A DNA stretch of 64,000 nt from Capsicum annuum (Eukaryota; Streptophyta; Magnoliopsida; Solanales; Solanaceae). Under the pieces are notes generated by a model. That model did no database searches. It had not been told where the DNA came from and worked only from the letters and a program-made list of their open reading frames with translations. Positions 11,871 to 21,481 of the stretch are shown in pieces; position 1 is the first letter of the stretch; the number at the start of each line of letters is the position of its first letter. The position numbers and the translations under genes are program-made. The stretch covers positions 74,603 to 138,602 of the forward strand of contig NW_025857967.1 in the NCBI RefSeq assembly GCF_002878395.1, given 5' to 3'.

Positions 11871-12300
11871 ACAGATCTTTCATTTACATATTTATTCCTT
11901 ATTTGATCTAGGAGCTTCTCTCTCTTTCGTAACTCCTTACATAGCAATCGACTTTAAAGTCAAACTAGAAGTCTTAATAGAACTATTCTTAGTCTCTACC
12001 CCAGTGGGTTAGTCTATCATAGTCCGATGGGTATATAGAAAGTGTTCGATTATGATATCTTGAAAAGTCTCTTAAGCAGACTTAGTAGAATTAGAGATGA
12101 TGGATTTTGAGGTCATTCTCGGCATGGATTGGCTCCATTCATGCTATGCCTCAGTTGATTATAGAAGCAGAATTGTTTATTTCCAATTTCCAAATAAACC
12201 AATCCTTGAATGGAGGTATAGTACTACAACGCTTAAAGGTCAGTTAATTTTATACCTTAGAGAAAGAAAATAATATCCAAGGGGTGTATATATCATCTTG
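11871..12300 (+). pseudogene. element 1 aspartic protease, broken
   Basis: This is the retroviral-type protease that would process Gag-Pol. The active-site phrase is DLGASLSFVTPYIAIDF at about 11905-11955, where relatives in this window have DPGAS. Further down come 'MMDFEVILGMDWLHSCYAS' codons near 12098-12150, the conserved LGMDWL flap-distal motif of gypsy proteases. Stops at several points (for example near 12010 and 12060) inactivate it. It continues directly into RT. Confidence 0.8.
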
Positions 12301-13210
12301 TGAGAGTCAAGGGCTTTAATGCAGAAACTCCCAGTCTTGAGTCAGTTCCAGTAGTAAATGAATTCTCAGATGTATTTCTCGAAGATCTTCTCAGAGTTCA
12401 TCCTAAAAGGGAAATAGACTTTGGAATAGACCTTCTTCCAGATACTTAGCCTATATTTATTTTTCCATGCAGAATGGCTCCAATAGAACTCAGAGAGTTA
12501 AAAAATAGTTAAAAGATATCCTACATAAAGGATTCATCAGGCCTAGTATTTCCTCATAGGGCGCACCAGTCTATTCGTGAGTAAGAAAAATGGTTCTCTC
12601 AGAATATGTATAGACTACCGTCAGTTGAACAAATTCACAGTCAAGAACAAATACCCACTTCCTAAAATCGATGACTTTTTTGACCAACTTCAGTGTTCTA
12701 GTTACTTTTCTATGATAGACCTCAGATTAAGCTATTATCAGCTCAGGGTCAGAGAATGTGACATTCCAAAAATAGCTTTTCGAACACTGTATGGTCACTT
12801 TGAGTTTCTAGTCATGTCCTTTGGTCTTACTAATGCCCTAGCAACTTTCATGGACTTAATGAATTGCGTGTTCAAACAGTACTTAGAAAGGTTCGTTATA
12901 GTCTTCAGTGATGTCATTCTTGTCTATTTCTGTATCAAGAATGATCATACAGACCACCTTAGAATCATACTTCAGACTCTCAAAACTCATTAGTTGTTCG
13001 CCAAATTTAGTAAGTGAGAATTTTGGATAAGGTCAGTAGCATTCCTTGATCATATTATTTCCAATAATGGAATTAGAGTTGATCCTCAAAAGACCAAAGC
13101 AGTGAGAAATTGGCCTAGACCCATCTCTCTATCAGATATCAAGAGTTTCTTGGGTTTAGCTGGCTATTACCGTTAGTTTTTTGAAGGAATCTCGTCTATT
13201 GTATCCTTTA
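12301..13210 (+). pseudogene. element 1 reverse transcriptase, broken
   Basis: This is the RT domain of the polyprotein. The open piece 12577-12993 carries the palm phrases '[19 protein letters not shown]' and '[13 protein letters not shown]'. The catalytic box, FIDD in relatives, reads F-S-D-V at 12904-12915, so the second metal-binding aspartate is replaced by valine. Upstream (12357-12570), the linker with '[10 protein letters not shown]' and the 'GFIRPSIS' phrase is interrupted by stops. Downstream, the thumb 'FLGLAGYYR' region at about 13145-13175 is followed by a stop. Confidence 0.9.
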
Positions 13211-13800
13211 TATCCAAATTGACACAAAAGAAAGTCCAGTTTCAGTGGTCAGATTCCTGCGAGAAGAGTTTTCAGGAGCTGAAGACTCAACTCACCTCAG
13301 CCATAATTTTGACACAACCAGTTAGTTCAAATGGTTTTTTTGTGTACTGTGATGCATCTAGAGTAGGTTTAGGTTATGTCTTTGTGCAGAGAGGTAAGGT
13401 CATAGCCTACGCCTTCAGACAGCTTAAACCCCATGAGAAGAATTATCCAACTCATGAGCTTGAGCTAACAATTGTAGTGTTTCCCTTAAAAATTTGGAGG
13501 CACTATTTTTATGGGGTAGATGTGCTCACAGATCACAAGAGCTTGTAGTATGTATTTTCTTAAGAAGATTTAAATTTGCATCAGAGAAGGTGGTTAGAGT
13601 TATTGAAAAATTATGACATGAGTGTTATTCATCATTTGGGCAAGACCAATGTAGTGGTTGATGCTCTCAGTAGACTATCTATGGGTAGTGTTACTCATGT
13701 TGAGGATGATAACAAGAAGTTAGTTCAAGAAGTTCATCAGCTTGCCCGAATAGGTGTCCGCTTAGTTAATTCAGCAGAAGGTAGTGTATGGGTGTAGAAT
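13211..13800 (+). pseudogene. element 1 RNase H, broken
   Basis: RNase H would remove RNA from the RNA/DNA hybrid. Open pieces at 13219-13548 and 13576-13797 contain '[12 protein letters not shown]' (first catalytic Asp), '[18 protein letters not shown]' (catalytic Glu), 'DVLTDHKSL' (Asp) and 'NVVVDALSR' (Asp of the last motif). All four acidic residues of the family are visible. In-frame TAG and TAA codons at about 13546 and 13561, where relatives have Gln, separate the two pieces. Confidence 0.88.
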
Positions 13801-13934
13801 AGTTCTGAATCCTCTCTAGTTTCTGAGGTAAAGGAAAAATAGGATAGAGATCCCAGTCCTGTTAAGCTAAAAGAGTCCATCAGAGATCAGAAAGTAGAGG
13901 TTTTTTTTCCAAGGAAGAGATGGTGTTTTACATT

Positions 13935-14850
13935 TCTAGGGTCGGCTATGTATGCCAGGTGTAGATGACTTGAGGCAACAAATTCTTGCAGAAGCGTATG
14001 GTGCAAGTTAGTCTATTCATCCAGGGGCCACTAAGATGTATCGTGATTTGCGGGAGATCTATTGGTGGAGTGGGATGAAGAGGGATATTAAAGAATTTGT
14101 AGCTAAATGCTCTACATATCAGTAAGTTAAAATTGAGCACCAAATACGTAGTGGGTCCATGCAGGAGTTCATTATTCCCACATGGAAGTGGGAAGAAGTG
14201 AACGTGGACTTTATGATGGGGTTGCCTTGTACTCGTCATTAGCATGATTCTATTTGGGTTATCATAGACAGAATGACCAAATCAGCTTATTTTTTGCTAG
14301 TTCATACTTCCTATTCAGTCGAGGACGATGCCAAACTCTATATTAGAGAGTTGGTCAGGTTACACGAAGTTCTAGTATCCATTATCTCAGATAGAGATAC
14401 CTAATTTACCTCTCATTTCTGGAAAGCATTCCAAAAGGGTCTTGGTACCCAAGTTCACCTCAGTTCAACCTTCCACCCTCAGATAGATGGTCAAGCAGAA
14501 AGGACCATTCAGACGCTAGATGTTACGCTAAGAGCATGCATTGTCAATTTTAAGGGTAGTTGGGACGACCACTTGCCTTTGATCAAATTTGCATAAATAA
14601 TAGCTATTACTCGAGTATTCAGATGGCTCTATTTGAGACTCTCTATGGTAGGAGATATAGATCTCCAATTGGTTGGTTTGAGGTGGGTGAGGCTATATTA
14701 GTAGGGCCTAACTTAGTGTTTGATGCCTTAGAGAAGGTTCAACTAATCAGAGAAAGGCTTAGGGCTGCCCAGAGCCGACAGAAATCTTAGGCAGATGTGA
14801 GGAGAAAAGATCTCGAGTTTGAGATCGGTGATTTTATGTTCTTAAAAATC
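13935..14850 (+). pseudogene. element 1 integrase, broken
   Basis: Integrase would insert the cDNA into the genome. The N-terminal HHCC finger is seen as 'HPGATKMYRDLREIYWW' followed by 'VAKCSTYQ' at about 14020-14125; the second cysteine of CxxC is tyrosine. The core has D in 'NVDFMMGLP' near 14206 and D in 'IISDRDT' near 14390. The D35E glutamate is intact in 'GQAERTIQ' near 14490-14513. The open frame 14560-14790 is partly a shifted reading; the family phrase 'ALYGRRYRSPIGWFEVGEA' is visible in it. Stops at CAG/CAA positions occur throughout. Confidence 0.88.
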
Positions 14851-15261
14851 TCTCCCATGAAAGGAGTAAAGAGGTTTAACAAGAAGGGAAAACTCAGTCC
14901 CCGATATGTCGGTCCTTAAAGAATTCTCAGCCATTTCGAAAAGATAACTTATGAGCTTGAGTTGCCTTCAGATCTACCATCAGTGCATTCAGTATTCCAT
15001 GTCTCCTTGCTAATGCAATGCATCAGTGACCCAGTAGTCATAGTCCCCTTAGAGGATGTAAATATTCAAAATGATCTCTCTTTCAAAGAGGTTCCGGTCC
15101 ATATCCTTGATCATCAGATTCGTAGACTGAGGAATAAAAAAGTTCCCTTAGTCAAAGTTCTTTGGTGGAATCAGTCCATAGAGGGAGCAACTCTGGAAGC
15201 AGAAGCAGATATGCAGACCAAGTACCCTTACTTCTTCTTCGCAACCTCAGATCTAGCTTAA
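14851..15261 (+). pseudogene. element 1 integrase C-terminus with chromodomain-like tail
   Basis: The GPY/F-type module ('KISPMKGVKRF', then 'VGP') is followed by 'SVHSVFHVSLL' and then 'EEVPVHILDHQIRRLRNKKVPLVKVLW' read in pieces, with 'EGATLEAEADM' at the end. This is the chromodomain-like tail of chromoviruses, which in studied relatives targets insertion to heterochromatin. The open piece 14962-15261 (99 codons) ends at TAA, probably the natural end of the polyprotein. Confidence 0.82.
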
Positions 15262-15589
15262 GGTAACAGTCTTCCTTAGCTTTACTCAGTTTCATTTTCA
15301 GCAATAATTATAACTTGGTATCCATTACCATTGCATATTCAGTCATGCATTTATGAATCAGTTCAGTCATGTACTCATGCATCAGATATGCATGTTCAGT
15401 ATAAAAACCTAGCTTATCAGTAGCTTTAGTTATGTATTCCATGTATCAGATATGCATGCTCAGTATAAGAACTCAGTTTGTCAGTAGTTTAGTTATGTAG
15501 TCATGCATCAGATATGCGTGTTCCATGTGTAAACTTAGTATATTAGTGTTTCTCATCTTAATCAGTCTCATTTGAGGACGAATGTTCCC
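15262..15589 (+). other. element 1 3' untranslated region
   Basis: Non-coding sequence lies between the end of pol and the polypurine tract. It contains several copies of a 'cagtcatgcatttatgcatcagatatgcatgttcagta' type phrase spaced roughly 65 bp apart, a loose tandem repeat also seen in element 2 at 51390-51560 and in shorter form in element 4. It ends with the conserved TTTGAGGACGAATGTTCC just before the PPT. Confidence 0.6.
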
Positions 15590-15602
15590 AAGGGCGAGAT
15601 AT
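15590..15602 (+). other. element 1 polypurine tract
   Basis: AAGGGCGAGATAT lies immediately upstream of the 3' LTR; elements 2 and 4 have AAGGGGGAGATAT and AAGGGGGAGATAA at the same place. It primes plus-strand DNA synthesis. A G-to-C change interrupts the purine run. Confidence 0.85.
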
Positions 15603-18127
15603 TGTAATACCCCATATTTTTGAAGCTTAACTTAACTATGAGTTCATGAGTTATCCAATATAAATTTTTTAAAAATAATCAGTATTTTTTAGTTTAGAGC
15701 CTGCCATTGCGTAGGAAATTCAATTAGCTTTCCAACAATATAATATTCGCCCAAATCTGATAATCGGGCGAAGAGTTATGGCTAATTTAGTGAAACAGCA
15801 TGCCAACTAGCACTCTGGCGCATCCGTAGCCAGGCCAAATAGCATTTGGCAATTTCCAGTGAAGCTCCGCAATACCACTGCATCATGCCACCATCCAAAA
15901 TCCCAATGGTCATTTTCCAGTGTTTCATCATGATCCTGACGCATCGCGTTGATGTCCCAATTCCAAGTTGTCAGTTTCTAGTGAGGGACCATGATTGTGC
16001 CTCATCGTGCCACAGGCTAAATTCTCAGATGTCAATTTCCAATGACACGGTGCAATAGCACCGCATCACGCCAGGGGGTAATTTTGGAAATTTTTGATGA
16101 AAATCCAAAGTTTTGTGCAGGGTTAAATTAGTCCTTTCCCATAATTTTAATCCTCCCAGGTGTGATATTTAATCCCTAAAAACATTTTGAACTCATTTTT
16201 TAATAGTTTTCCCCAAATAAAAAAGGCATTCTCTCTTAAGAAAATAAACCCTAGCTTCAAGAAATCAAGAACAAGCCTAAGAATTCCTTCAAGAGTCTTC
16301 AAAAATTGACAATCCAAGGTATGTTAGGTGTTCATCTATGGGTTCCTTTCACCCATAGAGTCCACGAATCTATTTTCAAACTACAAGATTGCTGAATTAT
16401 GAACTTCTATGCTTGAATTGAATTGAATTCATGTTCATGTTATTGTTGGGTTTCATGATTGAATTACAAGCTTTTATTAAATTAATCATTTTATGTATTG
16501 AATTACATGATCTTGTTGATAAATCATTCAATTTTCAAGTTGATTTATGTAGCCATTATAACTATATATATTGATTATGTATGATCTAAGCATGCTCCCC
16601 ATGTGTTTGATAAGATGCCTATGTGAATAAAATAATTCCATTATAACATGATAGCATGTATTCTCCATTCATGTATGAGTAAATGCATTTCAAATTTTTG
16701 CAAAAATGTCTCAACGAGTGGATTGTGATCAAGTAGCCATTACTATGTTTACAATATTATGTTATGCTTTACTTTTCATGCTATCGAGTCCTTGGGGTAT
16801 TTAATACTCGACAATTTAGCTGTTTACCTAGAGCCAGTGTCAGTTACAGAATAGTATCAGTTATGTCATGATTAGTAGTACTCTTAGTTAGTTACAAAAC
16901 TCAGTAGAACTCAGTTAGTTACAGAACTCAGGAAAACTTAGTAAACTCAGTCTTAGTCCAGTCCGATTCAGAATACTATATTCATTGTCATTCAGTTAGG
17001 AGTAGGGTTTAGTACCGAGTAAACCCAAGGATGGGGGCTCATCTGTCAGTAGAGGGTATAACCCTTAGAAGATATCCTGAAATTCTAGAACTCCATAGAC
17101 AACGCAGATTGAGATATCAACCTGCCAGTTGAGGGTTGATGAGGTGTTTTAACATTCCAGATGAGGGTTTCACTATTCTCGTTAGAGTACCTTCCAGATG
17201 AGGGTTAGTCTCAGCTTCTCTTTACCCGTGGTATGGTACTGAAACCCTTCCAAATTGGGGTTACAGATTGGACCCCAACTCAGTTATCTTATCTTATTTG
17301 GGGCATGTCAATTAGATGATTAACTCCCACAGTTTTAGTTCCAGTCTGCAAAATAGAACTTAGTTCAGTTCTACAGAATTAAGACTGTCAGATACAGTCA
17401 ATCAGTATCTGTAACTCAGTTATTAAAAATCTCAGATTATCAGTTACTCTATATCAGAACTCAGTACTTAGCTTCAGAAAAGCTCAGTTATGATATATAT
17501 ATATATGCACAGTATTGCATGTTTAGTGTTTATAGTAGTTTAGATTATCTATGTACTCTCATATTAAGTTTCTCTATATCATTCAGTCAGTTATTATTTA
17601 TGCACATGAACCCTTGCATTCAACCTTACCTCATCTAGCGTACCAGTAAATTCCACGTACTAATACATACTCTTTCTTTGCGCTATGATGTCTCATATCA
17701 TAGGTTAGGATACCGAGGTTCCTGACTGTGTATAGATTGATCAAAATTAAGCCAGCAGTAGATTTAGTAGTGAGTCCTCATCTATCGAGGATATTCTTTT
17801 ATTTTATTATTTCAGCAGACTCAGTATTTCAGTAGATGGAGTTAGTTGGGTGATTGTCCAATCAACTGCACTTTTAGATAGTTTTAGATTAGAGGCTTTT
17901 CAGACTAGTTTTCTGATAGTGATCAGTTTTATAGATTGTTATTTTGGTTGATATATGTTATCAGTATTTATAGATTTTGTACCTTATGGCATTTCACCCT
18001 ATTTTCCCATATTTATTACAGTATCATGTTTCAGTGCTCACAGAAGATATCAGTCATAGATTAGTTTATCGTCCTTCAGGATCAGAAGCAACGTGTAGCA
18101 TCTGGGGTACAGAGTCAGGGTGTTACA
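15603..18127 (+). repeat. element 1 3' LTR
   Basis: The LTR is 2,525 bp, starts TGTAATACCCCAT and ends CAGGGTGTTACA. It is collinear with the 5' LTR. The GC-rich hairpin module is at about 15800-16080. The TATATATATATATG run near 17495 is expanded relative to the 5' copy. Confidence 0.92.
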
Positions 18128-18132
18128 GAGTT

Positions 18133-18597
18133 GTATGGTTGTATTGAAGCTTTTAAGAGAAGATTACAAGCACGGTTTACTAATATTGATGCAGCTAAAT
18201 TAGTAGGGTTAGGGAGGAGATGGCTATATTTCATATCGTGGTACACTCTCTTAATAAGCATTATATTTCAACTATTTCTCTTGAGATCCCCTCATTTTTC
18301 CAGCCAAAGCCACCACATAAACCTAGGTAATTAGATTTGTTTGCTGAGGAGAAGATGGTCCCCAGAGTTGGGACCAAGAGAGTTTGAGTGGAGGATCTTC
18401 TGGATCCCTATATGCCATATAATCAGGCCCTAAAAAATGCCATCCATGAGTCGATGGAGTCTGCAGTTGTTGATAGGAAGAGGCATGTTGATCTATATAT
18501 GGGTGCATCTTCTAGTAGTGCATTTCCACCACCTTCACTACTGCCTCCACTAGTTGAGATACCTCTTTATGGTGACGATCATGATACTGATGCTTAG
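18133..18597 (+). pseudogene. env-like / plant transposon protein, 3' part
   Basis: This continues the frame cut by element 1; the protein phrase after the target duplication starts 'GCIEAFKRRLQARF'. A 67-codon open piece runs to about 18334 and then breaks. A second open piece, 18388-18597, is serine- and proline-rich (SSSSAFPPPSLLPP) with a highly charged end (DDHDTDA), then TAG. The short C-terminal piece probably contains the natural stop of the old protein. Function of the family is unknown. Confidence 0.6.
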
Positions 18598-18660
18598 TAT
18601 GTCCTCATTCCCTTGCTTTATGTTATTTACACACACTGGGGATAGTGCATTATCTATTAT

Positions 18661-18671
18661 TTGGGGTGGGG
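18661..18671 (+). other. possible Athila-like polypurine tract
   Basis: TTGGGGTGGGG lies 64 bp after the env-like stop, near ACACTGGGGATAGTGCAT, a phrase of the kind found between the last frame and the 3' LTR in this class. The exact LTR start was not proved because the left LTR copy does not align here. Confidence 0.4.
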
Positions 18672-19365
18672 TATACCATAATCCCCACACATTTTTGTTG
18701 ATGTGCTTCTTTTCCTGTCAGCTATGTTATGATTATTGAACTGACATGTATAGGGTAATTTTGTGTCATATTGTGTTTTCTTTCCTATTGTGTTGTATTT
18801 TTATAGAATTAGGAGATTTTTGAGTTTCTAGGGTAGTTGATATACTTTGGTTTTAATTTTTTAGTAAATTAATACCCTTCTAAAGGAATTGTTTTGAACT
18901 TTGTGATATGTATATATGTTTGACCCTTGTGAATATCATTATGGTATTAGAATTAGGGATATAATAATATTAGCTAACAATTGCATAAAACAGATAGATA
19001 GTAGTTTGTGATGCAACCCTGTGCTATGTGTGTGAGAGATACTACTTTTTTCCTTTTGTGTATTGAATCCAGAACTTGCTCGGTTATTCTTTTCTAAGTT
19101 GTAGGATAGTCTGTTTGAAAAGGATCATAGGCCGTCTTGAAAAAAGTCCAATTTTAGCCTAAACGACCTTCCAAATAAGAATTTCATTGGTCCCTCTTTT
19201 GAGCCTAATATCCTATTTTTCCTATTTCATCTTATACCTTCCCATTCGTGTTACAGTGAACCTGTTTTGGCCTTGGTCATCCTTGGACATTGTGCATCTT
19301 AACTCAAGCTAATTACCTAAGTTGAGGGTGGCTATCATAGGGGTGTATAAGGTGAAGTGGGTACG

Positions 19366-19520
19366 AAGAAGTGTAAATAAGAGAAAACAATATAGGGTTC
19401 GGTGTGGTAGAAAAAGGAAAAGAAAATTTGAAAAATAAAGAAAAAAAGAAAAAGAAGAATAAAAAATACCATACCCAACCAGAAAAAGAATAAAAAATAA
19501 GGGAGAAATAATGGTGAAAT
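19366..19520 (+). repeat. purine-rich A/G tract
   Basis: About 150 bp are composed almost only of A and G on the plus strand, including runs such as AAAAAGGAAAAGAAAATTTG and AAAGAAAAAAAGAAAAAG. It lies in the right Athila-like LTR just before the palindrome array and is not present in the left copy. The minus-strand open frames over it are low-complexity artefacts. Confidence 0.7.
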
Positions 19521-19545
19521 AAAAGAAATTGGTTAAGTAATGGAC

Positions 19546-19684
19546 CCCCATGGGCCATAGGTAGTACCTATACCTCGTAGGTATCAGAAAATATGAAGTT
19601 TAGAGAGTTCTAGGGAATTTTAGTTAATGGTCACCTGGGATGGGACCACCTATGCCCCGTAAGTGCCACCTACGCCCTATAGGT
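19546..19684. repeat. two palindrome pairs in the right Athila-like LTR
   Basis: Palindromes of 17 bp start at 19546, 19566, 19648 and 19668. Spacing within a pair is 20 bp and pair-to-pair spacing is 102 bp, as in the left copy, which has three pairs. Confidence 0.78.
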
Positions 19685-20700
19685 GGCCCCATAAATGGTC
19701 ACCGACTTTGATTTTCCTCTTTGATTTAGGAATGGTTTCCTACTATTCTATAAATAACCTTTTGATGTTTTTTAGTTACTTTACACACTCTTACTACATA
19801 CAAATATATATTTGATTCTGAGAATCAATTTTGATCTTGGGATTCTTGTGTTCTTAATTTTTGTTGATTATTCAATTCAAGACTTTGGATTTTATTCATT
19901 AATTATTGTGAGATTGATTTCATGCCTTCCATTATGAATTCCATTGATTTTTGTAACAACAATGAGAGGCTAATTACCTTAGCTGGGATTGTGGTAACCC
20001 TTGCAGATTAACGAAGTAGGGGAACTTTCGATCCTTCTAGATTATTTTTGTTGAATGTATTATGGTTTTCTTCATGCTTGTCTTTTTCTTAATGGTTGAA
20101 ATGTTAGGATACCAGCTGTATTTACTATGAACCTGAGAGGGAGGTAGAGATTGGGAAAAAGGCGATCATAACATTGATTTAAAGTTAATTGTCAAAATAA
20201 GCTAATCATCACTATCTACATAAGGTAATTATCTTTATCTAATCAACTTGAGATTGAGAGAAGATAGTTGAAATTGGGGTCCAAGGCAAGGTTTAGTATT
20301 TCAATATACTACAAATGAGAGGAGATGAGTGATATGCATCAATGTGTGTCGAGAGGTTGTTGGTGATACATAACTTTCCAAACTCTACATGCACAACAGT
20401 TTGATAGTTGGATTAAGCACAAAAAACCTACAAAATTAGAAGCTAGGGTGGACACAAGCCTAGTGCTCATTTATGATTGATTACAAACAAAGCATTCCAT
20501 AGTTTATTACTTTTAATAGTTTACAACTACAATACCCCATTTACTTTCCTGTACTACCCATTGATTTCAACAATATTGAGAAATAGTTCATGTAATCCCT
20601 ATGGGTTTGATTCCAACCTAAGTTGGGTTACTATATTTAGCATCGACTGCTTTAACTTTAATTTCAGGCATAACTTTGGGCAATATCACTGTTCTTAAAA

Positions 20701-21476
20701 ATGGAATTTAGAGAGACCAGTTATGAAAGACTTCAGGTTGATTTCAATTATTTTGTTGTTGAAAAATTGCACAGTCCATCATGAATGAGTTGCATAGGAA
20801 TTTGGTGACATATAAAGGCAACTTGTTTTTGTATGGAGACTTTTGTAATGCTTTATGATTTTCTCCATGGGTTGATGATGAGAATATGAGTACTTGGATG
20901 GTGATCAAGTTATGGCCCTAGAAAATTTATGTAGAATTGATATCAACTTCTAACTTAGTTGTTTCAACTTGAGGAGACAATAATATTCGACTCGATATTT
21001 ATCATATCGACCTAGGGTTAGTTTGATTCCATTACAAAATGTGTAAAGTAATCTTAAAAGTTATAGAAAGTTCTTTTGAGATAGAGAGGGACATGAATTA
21101 GTATTATGGAGAGTGACAATGTTCTCAGAAGAGAAATATTTATTGATAAAATGTGCAAGCATGATGTCATTGAGTTGTTCTATTGATTAATCTAGTTAAG
21201 TTACAAAGGTATTAAGTTGTATATAATGTGAAATAATGTGTCGAGGAGAATTATTCTAGGGCCCAATATTGATGATGGTAATATAGATAGGATAGATGAC
21301 TTGAGTAAATATGAGAATTATATTATGTCAAAAGAGGTAGAGGATAATGATATGCTTAAATGTGATGGTTATAGGTATTGATGTTAGAACCCAAGTTGAG
21401 GTATTTGAATAAGTGGTGGTATTTTAATAATTAATTAGTAAAAAAGGCTCTAATAGTGACTTGTATACTTAAGTAT
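20701..21476. other. intergenic sequence, nothing recognised
   Basis: This AT-rich sequence lies between the Athila-like LTR and the TSD of element 4. No domain, LTR boundary or repeat was identified. TGTTAGAACCC near 21383 could be an LTR start for the relict element whose leader is at 62031, but this was not confirmed. Confidence 0.45.
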
Positions 21477-21481
21477 TAAAT

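Larger units (their letters stand above)
7929..18127 (+). mobile_element. element 1: complete Tekay/Del-like chromovirus
   Basis: This is a Ty3/gypsy element of 10,199 bp with LTRs at 7929-10444 and 15603-18127. Its termini are TGTAATACC...TTACA. It is bounded by a perfect 5-bp TSD, GAGTT, at 7924-7928 and 18128-18132. Its order is LTR, PBS, Gag, PR, RT, RNase H, IN, chromodomain-like tail, PPT, LTR, with IN after RT as in gypsy. Long LTRs plus the C-terminal chromodomain-like block point to the Tekay/Del chromovirus lineage. It sits inside the env-like frame of the Athila-like element. All genes are broken, and the LTRs differ at many sites, including small indels, so the insertion is not recent. 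Confidence 0.93.
18672..20700 (+). repeat. Athila-like LTR, right copy (ends uncertain)
   Basis: The collinear block with the left copy is 19546-20558. Upstream are AT-rich sequence and a purine-rich tract at 19366-19520 absent from the left copy. Downstream, 20602-20637 (GGGTTTGATTCCAACCTAAG and following) resembles the conserved motif near the end of Athila-class LTRs. Outer limits are estimates. Confidence 0.5.

Noticed and set aside
13946..14245. 99-codon minus-strand frame opposite element 1 integrase
   Set aside because: Shadow of the plus-strand integrase. The antisense phrases mirror the conserved HHCC/core region.
19309..19558. Two overlapping minus-strand frames of 80-81 codons rich in Phe, Leu and Ser, looking like membrane segments
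   Set aside because: They are translations of the A/G-rich tract in an LTR. The hydrophobicity is a composition artefact and no start context or homology is seen.
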